Under the pieces are notes generated by a model. The model searched no databases. It worked only from the letters and a program-made list of their open reading frames with translations, and was not told the DNA's origin. Source: Schistocephalus solidus (lineage: Eukaryota > Platyhelminthes > Cestoda > Diphyllobothriidea > Diphyllobothriidae). Taken from it: a stretch of 64,000 bases of DNA. This document shows, piece after piece, positions 11,093-25,600 of the stretch. The DNA lies in assembly GCA_017591395.1 (NCBI GenBank), contig WEDG01001425.1:62001-126000 (forward strand), read 5' to 3'. Within the stretch, counting starts at the first letter, position 1; the number at the start of each line of letters is the position of its first letter. Position numbers and translations under genes: made by a program.

Positions 11093-14000
11093 CCTAATTG
11101 AAATAATAGGATGTGATTTGGAGAAAAAATTAAAAATGCGTTACGATTCTACATGCCGTTCGAGTGCATCTGCTGCACTACACGTTCGGATGCATGCCAG
11201 AAATTGTTTACCCGACTATTTGTTAACCGCTGTTTGACGGTAAATATGCTTAGATCCATTTCAACTGAAACAGAGTGACGTCAAAGCAAGTGATATATGT
11301 AACTGGATGAGGGAAATATCTTTGCAATTTGATGATAAATAATTTAAATTCGTAATTGTAGTTCCAACAGCAAAAATTAAACATATCACCAAAAATGTCA
11401 AGAAAACGAAACGTGCGATAGAAAGGACGTATGTGATGGCCTGAAGAAGGTTGTAGGAATTGAATAGCTGCGATTTTGCTTAAATGAAATTTGGTAGAAT
11501 TAGAGTGTGAGACACAATTTTGTAGAACACTTATGGTCTAGAAAACACTACGTTTAATTTGAAATGCGCTATAGATACCAGGATGTAAAATCAGTCGTAG
11601 TACAAAGACATAAGGATTGCATTTTCAACAATTTAATAGATAGCCAGTGCCGGGCATCGAAGGTTAGCATTTAAGAATAAATTTTGTATTATTTTTCCGT
11701 GGTCAGCTGCTTTTTAATCGACATATGTCGCATTTTAGCAATGAAGTCCAATTTGGATCATAAGTATATAGCAAAAATTGGTACGACGATGATAAGCAAT
11801 TAAGCATACAGTTTAAGCCTTGAAAGCTGATCACTTGTTTGGTAATGGTATAAAAAATTAACGCAAAACACGTTTGACGGCAGGAGAATAAGCCATGAAT
11901 GCACATTCGTGGGTGTGACAATGCCCGAACAAAGTGAGGATTTAAGAATGCCAGAGAAGAGTACGGCTGTTGACTACGATTTACAGCGTAATATACTAAA
12001 CAGGCCTAGTTATTGTATAAATAAACGCAAACCCGAATCATCGTTGCTATAAAACACACATTGGCATTAAGTGGGCCTAAAACGACTTAACATACACCAA
12101 ATCATTTGGTTAGTGTGGAAGGCTATAAAGGTACTTGTAGCTCTCGGGAGAGAAAAAAGGGGTTTTCTCTATAAAGACCTTTAGTGTTATCAAGAAACTA
12201 AATTTTATTAAGCATCAGAACGAAATTTTCTGAGGATAAAATAATCATTATGGAATGGTGAAAGCCCCAAGAAAGAAAAAAAATAAATTCTCTAGCAGAC
12301 AAAGGGTAAATTATACGTCGGTTTGGCTAACAGTGCCAGAATGGAATCCTATTATTCCCAGCTAAGACTTTGATAATTTGATGTACCGGTTACCAGAAAA
12401 TGAAGTCGTATGATAGCAACTTATTAAGTAAGCAAAAATAACCCTGAAAGTAGTCCAAAAGCATATATTACCAGTATTAAAGTCTATGCATCAGGAAAAT
12501 AAAAAAACATGCCAAGACTACATTTAAATTATTATTTTTTAAGATAGGTTTATAGATGAAGACAATTAAATTTGCGGTTTGTTAGTATTTACAAAATTGT
12601 ATTTACTATGGTGGCAAGCAGTCGGGAAATAGGCCTTCGTACGCATTAAACCCTTTGTTTAAAGTTTGCGAGAAAATAAACAACTATTGGAAAAACGGCA
12701 TTGAATCTACTTTGTCAGGTTTCAGGTTCTTAAAAGGAGGATGGTGAGTTAGTATTTTATAACATCATCGATTTTCAATATCTGCACAAAAGTTAATCAA
12801 AATTTTTCAAGAGCAAATCAGCCTTTTTGGCACCTATTTTATAAATAAGCATCCTTCTTTTTGTTTCAGTCAAAAAAGTGCTGAACTTAATTTCTTAAAA
12901 GGCTAAAACTCCTCAAAGTACTAAATTGTTGAAATAGCTATTTTTGGTTTAAGATCTGTCGATATAACATCGCTGCTTTTAATATAAGAAGACATTATTT
13001 ATACATATTGTGATATATATTTTTTTAGCACGTACTGACATTTGGGTATATCAAAAGCTATGCATTAAGTGAATTTGGCGAAGGCCAACAGCACACTTTT
13101 TGTAAACATTTGAGCAATTTTAATGCAGAATAACATTCAACGCATAATAATACTAGTCCCTAAGAGGTTGCTGGCGGGGTTTGAGAACGAGCCCCAGGAC
13201 AGAACGTGACGAGTCAGTCCTGTACTCAATTGATAAGCGTCAATTCACTTATCTAAATGTCGTTCGTTTTGAATTAAATTAACAAGTAAACCTGCCTGAA
13301 AAAATGCATTCCAAATGACTAACGTTGCTGGTAAATACAAATCCCATTGAAAAGAAGACAAAGGCGTGATAACGTGGACGGCAGTTTAAGTAGTCTGAGC
13401 TTTTGAAATCAAACATAAGTTAATCACCAAAGACTGTGGGAGTGCAACAACCTGTGTGCGTTAATGCAGTCGTACCGTAGCGGTGAAAGTCGTGGCGTTG
13501 GGTTTAACGTTTGTGAATGGGTCTGGTTCATTCTGCCTGGCACACAGTGTTCTTTTGGCGTTGTGGTGGCGTTTTTGAGCCGTGCCACCTGTCTGTGTGG
13601 GTGTTCCGTGGGATAACATGGGCTTAGTCTATTGATGGAGCTAGTGTCTGACACGCACGCCTGCAACTGTTCCGTCTCTTTGAATATACAGTTAAGACTC
13701 ACGTATACGCGAGCTACGGCGTCGTCCAAAAATGGCCTGTCTAACGACAAGGACAGCAATGGCGGGAACTTAAATAAACTATGCCAGATTGCTCACATGC
13801 ATCCAGCTTGTCCTTCAACTCCAATCTTAATGAAATTATGGTGCATCGCTCCAGGCCTCGAGAAACTCTGCATGTATGTCAAAACGCCGTTTTTATGTTG
13901 CTGGATACGACAGGTTTTCTCAGACTGCGAACGATTGTTAGCAGCTCTGCTTCAGTGCATTGGTAATAGAGAATTCTTTTAAGCCTGTACAATTAATCAT

Positions 14001-14395
14001 CACATGCGCATTTATATTGGCCAAGAGTTGGCGTACTGTGTGCGTGAATTGCTCAGCACAAACGATTTATTCATGATTTTCCCACATCCATTGCTATTCA
14101 TCTTGTCTGATGATTCTTCGGGTCGAAGAAAATAAGGTAGATGTTGATATGTTTTGGAGGCAAATAGTCTTTAATTTGCCGTTGGAGAAGTTAAATTTGG
14201 TTGTTAAGCAATTTCCTCGAAAGCAAGGAAAGGGGTATATTATACAAGGAGCTGTTGACACCATGACGGAAGGTGCAGGGAGAAGTTATTATTTGCATTC
14301 ATGAAAAAATGCCTTGTTGATTGATATGGGTTCGACGGTTTCTTTTTTGCAATCAGTACTACTATTTGACTTGCACAGCGTCTACGGCATGCTCT
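11093..14395. other. Intergenic stretch, no gene recognised
   Basis: Mostly AT-rich DNA. A GC-richer patch at about 13430-13770 has open frames on both strands (13424-13759 minus; 13632-13982 plus) but no known domain. It may be part of an unrecognised repeat. Nothing else is supported. Confidence 0.4.
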
Positions 14396-14815
14396 ACTGC
14401 ACTCCAACTTGGACCAGTGTCAAGCCATAATCAAGAATACCGGATGTGGGATCATGTCCTGGGTCTGACAAAGATGAAAATCTAGTGTATTCGTGCCACA
14501 CGACAGTTTGACAATCGTAATCCAACCATATGATCGATGGAAGGGTGGAGTAGGGACGGTGACTTGCGCGTGAATTAGTTTTAAGTGACAGTAGCCTTGC
14601 GCTGCAGCTACCACAGTCTCTCCTTCTCCCCCACCTGAGCCCGGTGTCAAGACAGAGTCAAGAAGACCGGAGGCGGGAGAGGACGCAAGTGGCTGGCGCG
14701 GCCGGGTCCCCTAAAGTGCAACTCGAATAACGCATGCCATGCCCTGATGTGGCCCCCGTGTTGGTCCAACGCATCTACCACCTGTCCCGTTTAAGGGGCA
14801 CACACACACACAATC
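14396..14815. repeat. GC-rich dispersed-repeat block with internal duplication
   Basis: This block stands out in GC content from its AT-rich surroundings. CCAGTGTCAAG...TCAAGAATACCGGATG at 14414-14447 recurs as CCGGTGTCAAG...TCAAGAAGACCGGAGG at 14641-14674, a spacing of 227 bases. It ends near a short CA run (about 14800-14812). It looks like one or two copies of a GC-rich transposon UTR or a non-autonomous element. I cannot name the family and I see no coding region. Confidence 0.5.
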
Positions 14816-17800
14816 CGTGCACGATAGACTAGGTTTTTCTAAAAAACAACAAAGGCGATGTCTGGGATCACATTGCGTGAAAGAATTAGAGATGGAAATT
14901 TGAAAATGCGTTTTAGATGAAGAATAATTACTTAAATGATATTGCTATATTTATTATCTTTTAGAATAATCTTAAGACATAACAGAAACAAAAGGATGTT
15001 GGCTTTTAAATAAGGGTTATTTTCGGTTTCTTCAAGGAAGCTCAGGCGATTAAAATTAATACTTATGTAGCATGCTTTTGTTCTATGAATTTGTAATGCC
15101 CTTCCATGGTGAGATATATTTTATAGCAACCATAAACCAAATAATTCTCTCTTGTGCACATGTAATAGCAAATACCGTCTTTTTTACATTAATACTCAAA
15201 AAAGGTTTTTAGGCTTTAAAGAAGTTAATAAGTTTGAAGGGTGTAAGACTTACTTAAAGTACGCTTAAATTGTATCGTATATGTTCGGTTATTAATATCA
15301 CTCAGGTGGAATATGGTGAACAGAACAGTATATGCTATTTTCTAAGTGACCTAAATACATGTGTGATATTATTCCCATTGAAGACACATTGCTTTTTGAA
15401 TGAAAAGGAATGAAGGAAATGAAATGAATTTTGTTTGAATGAAAGGAAAATAGAACAAAGGAATAGACTCCAAATTATTTGGAAAGTATACTTGACGAAG
15501 AAACTTTAACTCTTACAAAAACTATCGCACATAAGGGCAAACACTTTAAGAAATATACAAAGATATAGATGTTTAAATGTAAAAACTCCTCAAAAGGCAG
15601 AATAGGCTTCACTTAAGGTGTTTTCCTACAGCGAAATGACCCTATATGCCTGTCGAACGATGAGACCTTCAAGGTATTTGCAACTTTTGTTAGAGTACGG
15701 AGAACGTTTTTATCTATTAACAGCGTTTTATTTAGGAATTACCATAAGTATTTGCCCAGCAACAAATTGTAGACCTACTTTCCAGAGAAGGATTTTTTCG
15801 GATTTCTCAGTAGTCTATGTAAAGAGGTAAAGTTTAGAGGTCCGACCATTACAGTTTTTCTTATCTTAACGACAATCTAACGTTAAAATAATGAACCCTT
15901 TTAATATAACATTACATTGAGTGGTTATACAAAAGTTTAGCGAAAGTCAAGAAGGAGCAAGCACTAAAGAAGAATTTTAAATTATTCTGGTTAAAATTGC
16001 CAACGGAAATGTCAGTGGGCTTCTGTAAACCTGTTGAAATGAAGTTTTAAGCTTATGAGATTTAAATTTCGAAATGAAATATAATTCCACGTGGTTAACA
16101 GAAATACTAAACATTTGCTGGTATAAACCCAATAATCTACACTTGAAAATTAATAAGTATCAAAAGTAGCGTGCTTAATCTTTTTCCGAAAAAAATACGA
16201 CTTCTTCGTTAAAGTTAAAGATCTTTTGTACGTTAAGAATAGATAAACCTAAGAATAGTGATAATAAATTAAACCATTAAAGCATTGAATCCAAAAATTA
16301 TCTCAGAGTATGATCAAAGATGCTTTTCAGCTTTCGGAAACAATGCTGTCTTGCCCGAAGTTGCTGCCTCGTTAAAGATTCCAGATATATATTGACAGAA
16401 TTGAGCGCTCCTTCTTTTCAGGGGTCAACCAGATCATTCGTTTACAAGCACTTCAGTTCTGTCTTGCTGCTCTAACAAAAATTAAGGGCAGTGATGTCGG
16501 CTTTGTCAAACTTAGAGTCCCAATTTATCAGAAGAACAGTTTCCTTAATACCTGCCGATAAACGGTCACGTTGCTTACTATATCAGTAATTTTAATTGAA
16601 GCAAGCTGCAGCTGTGAATGTCAGGAATGCTTCCGAATGAGTTTGCTGAACAGCCGATGCGACTATTTTATATCAATACCACAGGCTACTTGTGTAGCCT
16701 AAAAAACCGAGGAGATGATGAATCACTAGCTGTCGAGCGTAACAGCCGTTGAAGTACACAGAGCATACCCGCACTTAGATGCGTGGCGGCTTAATTCCAG
16801 GTCATCAAACGGGTTCGGTAAAAATACCATGAAACATTTGTAGGGGTCACCTATTTCAAAGTCAATTAATCAGCCTTAGTTAGTCATAGCAAGTGGGTAG
16901 TGGAATTTTCAAGCCCGATTCGCATTCGCAGAATCTCGTGTTTTCGGGGGCAATTACACATGTGCGAGAGCTCTAAAATAGGTTTAATGGAGGATTATTA
17001 ATAATATAATCTAGCATGGAAAATAACGGACTTAGTGGTGCTAATTAATTCATTATACTTTTTATTTACAGAATGCATTGGTTTAATTAAAACTTCAGGT
17101 AATGGCTTGTAGTAGTCAGTTGGCGACAGGTGAAGTCTTTTACTGCTCTGCATGCCGTGATTTCTTTAACCATGGACGGCAGATACGTGTCTTTCCATTC
17201 GGATGATACATTTTTTGCCAACGCTTTATCGTGCAATTTGCGAAAATTTAAGAGGCTCCTCAAATGCCTTTGGCAACACATGCCCAGTGAAACATTCATT
17301 ATGATGACGAAAACATGAAATCAGTCGGAAGTCCATTTGCTTCGGGAAAACTTGCGACTCGGGGTGGAAGTGAAAAGCTTGATTATTTTCCAAAGTGACA
17401 AAAATGGTTTGCCTGAAAAGGTTAGCATCACAGGTATGTAGTGACTTCCCCAAAAGTAGATATGCCAAAGGCTGCCATTTTGATTGGATCCGATGCGCGA
17501 TCTTCTGCCAAATCACTTAAACGCTGCTATCACGCGCATGCACCCAGCCGCTAAGAAAAGTCTAGTTTTCTCAGGTGATTCGATTCTTCGCCTTCAAGGT
17601 AAGAATATACTACATTTAAGATATCCTCAGTGTGCGTCTATGCCTTCACTTGCAGGTTATATTGAGCAAAATATAGACGCCTCCCAAAGCAGATGCAAGA
17701 ACCACATTATGCCTTTTAAATCGAAACATCACATAATCCGCCACCAGCGTAATAGTGGCTCACTTGAATGAAATCGGCCACCACGTAGACGTCAACCTAA

Positions 17801-19640
17801 TTATTAAGATTCATCTATAAATTGCCTGCGAGACAGAAATTTACTGCATTGGTGGATAATTTCGATGGCAGGGTCAGTGACCATTCGGTCAGTCAACCTT
17901 CATTTGCCATGATATAAAGCATTTATAAAGACCCTAAGACCATGTTTGCCCAAAACAAGTTCAACCTAGGTTTTTTCACACGTCCGGTCTCATCACATTG
18001 CATCGACAAATCAGAAACATAACTAATTATTGACTTTAATTTACACTTAAAAATAATCGCTAACTTGAAATAAATTGCCATATTGGAAAGTTTATAGGCG
18101 TGGACTGAGATTTATCTTGTGACTGTGCTGCCAATATGGTGCACCGTGTAACTTTTACACGGCTTATTGCAGACACCCCTTCCACCTTCCTCACCTTAAG
18201 CCTCTGACAGAATCTTAGTATAATTCCTGACTTCTGAATACCCTCAATCCTATCTCGCTCAAAATAACTGTTCATTGCATGCAATACCTTTTGCCACTCT
18301 AGCTACACTTCATTGTAAATGGCTGGCGATGAATAATCGAAAAACGTCATTTGACTCAATTTAATTTTGAAAAAAAATATAATTTAACATACTTGTTTAA
18401 AGGATTCTCACAAGTACAACTGTGTGCTCGCCTATAGCGATTATAAAAATCCCGAGGCTCATCTTACTCGGGATGAAATCAGCACGTCCTTACTTGCACC
18501 TCACCAAGTAGCGCAACAACAACGAAACGGAGACATTGCTTATTTTCAAACACATACTTCCCCTCTTCCACCCTTTTCACCCCTCTCCCATGCCTTCTGT
18601 TCATTAGCTGCTTAAACTATGGCTAATCTACCTTTGATTTACTTTGAGAGTTGGTATCTACGGGTACGCAGTTATACAATTGCAAGAGAGGAATTAAAAA
18701 TTCAATCGGATAACCAAAAGCTTCCAGTATAATTCCTTTTAAACGAAACGCAGTCCAGCTCATTCAAAATATACTCAATTTACTAAGGTTGATTAGATGT
18801 CTTTTTGTCTCCATACTCAGCAGATAAATATACGAATTGTGAATATGAAGAAAAATAAACCAAGAAAGCATATTTTTTATAAATTTGCCTGTCTGAATGT
18901 AATTATACCTATTTTGGACGGTTTTAATATTGTTTTAAACACCCTACCGAAGACGCTAGAACGTTCCAATTACTGAAGGGAAATCTTACAAACTTACCTT
19001 ATCCCATTGAGTTTCGTTAATTTTGGTGTCGCGCAACGCAAAATGAACTTATCTGATCCTGTTTTTATTTCTTTTGATTGAGAGGACCGCCTCTACTTAC
19101 TCTCAATTTAGGTGGCAACTATCTTCCGAAATGTGTTTCCAGGTAGAAAATAATGCTTAAGGTGGGTTGGTTATACTGGTTGCCCTGTAGTAAAATTCCA
19201 ATTTATTTTGGTCGTACCAGAAAACCGGTAAAAATACCTGTTAGAATTGTTCGCATTTTTAAACCTTAAATATATTTTTTAGAAAAAAAGTATAACACTG
19301 TGTTGTCTTTTAAGTATTTGCTTTCAAATTACGTTTGCTTATAATGTCACACTTAAGGAAATAATCGCATGCGGTTTTAAAACTTCCTCAATTTCCGACC
19401 GTTGTTGAGTCTGATCTTTAGTTTCCCTTGCGTTTCTGGTTTACAAACAGCATGCTTTTTACTTGCCATATACTGAAAATGCATGCTTTCCATTAATCTT
19501 TGAAAATGACGCCATTAAGCAATCTGCAAAGTTTAAAAATAGATGTGTACAATGTCGTATACTTTATAAGCATAAGCAATAAAAAAATACAAACGATGGC
19601 AATACAAGCGAGAATACGAAAATATCTTTATTCGCCTAAA
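14816..19640. other. Intergenic stretch, no gene recognised
   Basis: AT-rich throughout. Short frames near 17100-17770 overlap on both strands and show no family signature. No element remnant is identified. Confidence 0.45.
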
Positions 19641-19671
19641 GTTTCGGATTTTTGCTCAAACCCATCATCCG
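19641..19671 (-). ncRNA. Degenerate hammerhead-ribozyme-like motif
   Basis: Read on the minus strand: CGGATGA, T, GGGTTT, a six-base loop, AAATCC, GAAAC. GGGTTT and AAATCC can pair over six positions (one GU), as stem II of a hammerhead would. The core has CGGATGA where CTGATGA is expected, so the catalytic U4 position is changed. The layout, including the extra base after the core and the six-base loop, is the same as in the better-preserved motif at 49973-50003. Penelope-like elements are known to carry hammerhead motifs in their terminal repeats; this is probably such a terminus in decay. Confidence 0.4.
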
Positions 19672-22600
19672 AGACAAATTCAGTCGCAATGCTGCTGCAA
19701 AATATGACAGTTAATGCCCCCTGCATTAAGGAAAGTCACCCTTTAGTGCGTTGGTTTTTTCCTGAGCCACAGTTGGGTTCAAATATTATTTCAAAACATT
19801 CGGTTTTCTTATGATCACGTCTGCTGCTTCTCACGTACACTAGCTAATGAACATCGATTTTTCCCCGATAACACTTAATGAGGTAATTTGTTATAATTAT
19901 TAAAATTCAGTTTTTCTTTTATAAATATTTCAACTTACATGCATTTTGAAAAGCATCTACAAAATGCCTATCTAATTGTGATTTAAGCAGGCAGCTGGCT
20001 TTAAATACATAATGTCGTGATTGTAATATCCTAAGAATATGCTGCATGATTATCATTAGAACAACCCTACTAATTAACGTGCTCTAAAAAAACATTGATG
20101 TGTTTCAGTTAACCTTTTATGAGATAATACATCCAAGTTACTTCAATGTAGACATCAAAGCGAGTGAGAATTAACATAATTCATAACCGAATCAATGTAA
20201 TGCTCTAACTGTTTTTTAAACTCTTAAGCAAATTAACATCAGTGAGCGAGGGAGAAGTTGTCGGCGAAACGTGGAGACAGTACTGCGATCAAGTATGCTG
20301 CAATCATATATTTTTACACATACTAAAATTACCAGCTGTTACTTCCCTTTTGACAGAAAATGGGCTTGAAATGTTGTCAGTAAAGCATTTCCATCAGCAT
20401 CGTGTGAAATGCGGTTAAAATACAGGCCATGTTCATCTATTTGCATGATAGCTGATAAAAGTGCCATAACTATTCAGCGGATTCCGGCCCCGGTTTGACG
20501 AGAAATTAAAACAACCAACGCAAGTTTTTTTAAAAAAATCGGGCTTCTAACGCATACGCAACAAGGACTTTATGATAAATGGCTGAAAAAGAGCCTTTTT
20601 TTACGTATTCTTTTTAAATTGTGAATGTTATCGTCTTTAAGATAACTGGCCTTTTCGTAAATTCTCGAAGTGGGGTGAGAATTGTGCATTGAAATTCAAT
20701 CGGTTTTGATTGACTGAACACGCTCAGGTTTCATTTTGGTATTCGCAACCGTACAAACGCTATTTCCATTCCACTGGTGGTATGGGTGTAGTGATTCATT
20801 GCTATTTTTAGTCAAAAGTTCCATCAGCCACTTAACTAGGCCATATGCAAAGGTGCAGTGTCATCAAACGCTGTTCTTTTAATTTATCAGAAGCTTCCCC
20901 TCGGTCAGTTGAAATTGTCTAAGTGACCCATCGGTTTGCTATATTCATTGTAAACAAAAAGCATATTAAACAATTGTAGAGGATTTTGAAAAAAACTTTT
21001 ATTTCGCAAATCTATCGTCTGTAGATACACGAAAAACAAAAAAGCTGACACCCAAAGTTTATGGAGTTCAGTGTGAATGTTGGTTACCAACATAATAAAA
21101 TGTAAGGTGACCGATTCTTTAAAGCGATCTTGGAGAATAGCCTACAAAGGCATCGTATCTATGAACTCTTTCTTATAAAAACATAAGATGACAGTTCACG
21201 AAATATGAAAATAATATTTGAATTTTGGCCTGCGTTAGTTACCAATCATTTAATAATACAATATTCCCATTAAGTGTTTTGATTTTCTTATTTATTACAA
21301 AATAGCACAAAACAACAGAAAACCAGCAATAACCTTTTGAAAGTAATAAAACGTCCTGACCCAAGCGTTTTGAATGTTTGACCTTACATGTTGAAGTATA
21401 ATCTGTAAATTACGGTGAAATGATTTGATTAAGAAGAGGTTTGAAAGGCGTTTTAACTAATACTGCCAAATAAGCATCTTTTCATAAACTTTATATCATG
21501 CATCTTGTTACCGTCAACGTGAAACGGTTGCCTGTCAATTTTCTAATAGTGGCATTTAATAACCAACCTGACGTTATGCGTTTCTTCTCATTTTTTAACA
21601 TCGGTAGGGATGGCCTTACTTCTGAAGTCAAAGTAATGTTACTCTAGCGCCAGTTTACGTGATAACGTGAAACTACAAGGAAAAGCTGATTGCTTCATCC
21701 AGCATCGTCAAGACCAACGCACCAGAGTCAATTCACTGCGGACCCCAAGTGCATATTTTTTCACGCGATTTTACAAAAAACGCTAAGGTCGACTTCTTAC
21801 TGGAAGACAAGTGAGAGGCCACGTGTCCCGTTTTCTGACTGGTATGCCGTCACCAGCTGACAGGCAGGAGATACCTTACACTGAAGCCTGGATCGTTTGT
21901 TCGCCCCTAAGGAATGTTACGCGAAATAATTTGCTACTTACAGGAAGCCTCCATCTCCTGATTAACGTTTTCTTTTCTATCACTGTCTTGACTTGTTGAC
22001 GGATATGTTTGTGGAGTAACGGCCAGTGGCGCTGCGCATCGTTAACTCAGTGTAGGATAATTGTGAATCTGCCTCCTCTTCAGATGGGTTCACCGAGGGA
22101 CAGTGTTCACTCAGGTTCTTTAATGTAGGTGTGACCATCTTATCTTAGTCTTTGCATACGTACGCAATGAACATTTATAAGCCACAGGAACATTAAGATG
22201 TCTGTTGAAAAAGTTTGGCGCTGGAAAACCTTGCCCCAAGCGTCAATGATCGTGCTTTTGAGATGATTCGGCCTATTATGGTCGCCCGGTGAATGCCAAA
22301 CCTATCACTTTTTTACTTAATATGAGTTGCAGAAAAGAAACATTTTATTCAGATGAAAACTTTTCTCTCAGGCAGATAGACCGACGTGCGCCATTACGTA
22401 GCTAAAGAAGATGGCAAACGTGGTCACAATAAAATTTAAGTTATCCAAACGTCAACCAGCCCCACGACGAATTTTGATCTTTTTTCGGCATTAAAAGCCC
22501 TGAGAGTGGAGAACAGAGCATTTCTCTTCTTAACTTCAACGACCAGTGCGAAATATGTTCATGTAAAGCTGTTCAGTTTCTCGGATAAGTCCTCTAGATC

Positions 22601-25600
22601 CCTCACATTCGCAAACCTGAGCTAACTTACCTTATGTTTCGCCTATAAAAATGATCAGGATTAATTAAGTTTTGATTTCCCCAACCACCTTATTACTGCA
22701 TTTGAACAAGGCACATTACAATCTTCGCTCCTAAATTTCTCACAAGCCCTGTCAAGGAAGCAACTGAGCCGTTTGGATATTTTTTTTAAAAAGTTTAATA
22801 TTTCAGTAAGTTTGATAGAAATTGTTTTGAATGTGTTAAAAAGTTTAAAACCAATACCTTAGCTGGAATCTTCAGATTTAGTTAATTTCGAAGGCGTTTA
22901 TTTAATTTAACCTGTAAAAGAACATATAAGCTGACAAATACCTTGGATTGCGTTATTACTGACTATCGTAAAATGTCAATGTCATTTGACTATGTTCAAC
23001 CTCAATTTAGTATATGAGTCGCCTTAGCACCATTTTTGCCAGAATGGGAACAATATTTCCTCAAATCTGAGAACATGGCCATATAACGAATACGGCTTTT
23101 GCTAAGTATATTTCGGTTTTATAGACCATGGACAGTCTATCAGCAAGCGACCAATGTTTTTGATGAACTATGACAGGAAATACAACAAATTCATTTTAGG
23201 TCTTTTCAGTTACCTCTCTTTTCTATGCAGAAAAGAAAATTTTGATTCTAAGCAAAAGGTTACACATGAGAAAGATAGCTTAACAGCAAACAGTTGATCT
23301 TCTGGTTGCAAAAAGGTTTTAAGACAATTTAAAATTATTTTAAGACAAAGTTATGAAAATGACCATGTAAGAAATCAGACGACTTATCGAGCACATGTTT
23401 GTGTTCGTACGTTCTTTTCAGCCCATTATATTTATATGGAAATGAGGTCGAGTAAAACATAGCAGTGCTTAAAGTAATACACTTAACTGAATCTTTAAAC
23501 ACAAGCGAGGTTTGGAAGTATGGAGGGGGCAACAAGAGGCAGCAAGAGTTATGAAAAGAAAAGGCTAAGCATAAGAGAGCAGAATGAGTCGTTAAAGTTG
23601 CGTACAGTTAGTCAACCTTTGAAAATAGAAGTCGGGCAGCTTAAACGGTGCACTGCTGTTTGCAAAAGACCGGCTTTCGCAATCTGGTGGCTGCCGTTAT
23701 TTCTGATACTAGCAGACACAGGCATATTAACACAGGGTAGTTCAGTAGGGCCTCGTAAATCATATGCAAATGTTCGCTTAATTTCACACAATGCCTGCAA
23801 TAAAAATTTGTATGAGCAAGGTGATTTTATGCTTATAGATTTGCCTTTTTCCTGCCAGGCCGGGATCTGTTCTCCTATTACTTAGCAAAGGTGCCGAATT
23901 TTGCGACCAATACAACTTGCTCCACATGAGCAAGTGAGCCTGTAAATGCACAATGAAATGTTGATCTATCCTTATATTCTCTTCAACTCCAAGCCTTTGC
24001 TGTTTTTTAAGTTCAAGAGAACACTAATGAAGGCATATTGCTATGAGGTAACTCACAGTTTTCCATTGTATGTGGATTTTAAGGGATATTGATTTCGTTT
24101 CTACAGTCAATATGGTGGGTTTTTACGGTCGGTTGGCAATATTTTTGCACTCAATCTGTCAGTATGTCATTCTGGTAAAGAAGGTTATGCAATGTTCTAA
24201 GTTAATCCTCTATGCTGTCTGCTGAAAAATGTTCATCTAAGCTTTTTTAAACAGCAATGGGCCAGATGGCATTTTGCTTTATCTCTAGATACGTGCTTGC
24301 TGATGCTGCACGGGATCGTTTTTCTCCTTTAGCAACTTAACTATCACATGATACGAACAGCTTCATATATCTACAATCAGAGGAAATTTCTGGAACTCCT
24401 CATGAGTCTTTGGTAGGTCAAACTGTCAGGGTTATATGGGATGAATTGTTGGAAGTGATTAAAGCCCCTGTCGCATAGGAAACGCAAAACATTGAACCTT
24501 CATCAACAGTTTGTCAGTGTGGCCTCTACGTATTCCGTGCGGTTTCTTATTTTTTGTATCATCCCGGACTATAGCTTTGTTAAGTATTTCAATTGTTTCA
24601 TGGTAACAGTGACTGTTTTATTTATTTGGTAAAGGTAGCAAAATACCTTTGGTTTCTTGAAGTATTTAACTTCCATACGGTGCTGTCGGACATTTTAGCT
24701 CCCTTGTTTAGGAACAGGTGAGTGTATTCACCAGTTGTGATTTTAAAGTGATGAATTTATTTTGTGAATGCGGGCACGAGGTAATTTTTACTCGAGGTTT
24801 TCATTATAATCCTGCGAAAATTCGTGCATTTTATACTGATTTGCTTATAATAGATTACCTTTTCCTTCCTTTTGCAAATATGTATAATGCAACTTTTCCT
24901 TTTCATAAAACTCAGCCATTTAGTCTTAGATACTGAAAATATTAAAAAAACGTGGACCAGAGCACTCTTCTCAAAGAATTGGTAATGCATGTAAACGTTT
25001 TGATATCAACTGCAAATTTGAGCATTTAGAGATCACATTATTACAGTTATAAGCATTTATTGGTTATAAGAAAATTTTTAGAATGTGATATGAACACCTC
25101 TATGCGCTCCTTTTTGGGGCCACTTCCTGTTAATAGCGTCGGAAACAATGTGATTGGTTATTAATTCGGAGAAAGCTCATGAAAAGCAGTGCAGTAGCTT
25201 ATCATATCACCATCCCAGTAAGAGACTGCAAAGTTCGTCCGCCGAATACAAGGAAAGTCTTCAAACAATTAGGCTCACAAGGTTATTCTGGGCCTCGAAA
25301 ATATACATGTACCACTTTTGGACAATTTCATATCGCACCTATCTGCATCCCTGCGTTTTAGATCCATTCAACTTCAAACTGTTACCTGTAGGAGTCGGAA
25401 GATTTGCTATACGCATGTTATCGAGCTACTCAAAGAGGAACTTGTTATCACTGATCCAAGCGCATTTGTTTAATTTCAGCCTGAATTAAAGGTGTTAGAC
25501 TGCGAAACGTGAAAATATAATTGTGGATGAATCTTGAATCGAATGGTTAAGTGAAATCCCAGGAGCACGTTTTAAATATTATTTGCACGAAAGTTGCGAG

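Noticed and set aside
23520..23885. 121-codon frame from an ATG with one hydrophobic stretch
   Set aside because: Could mimic a small membrane protein, but nothing around it supports expression and no family is recognised.
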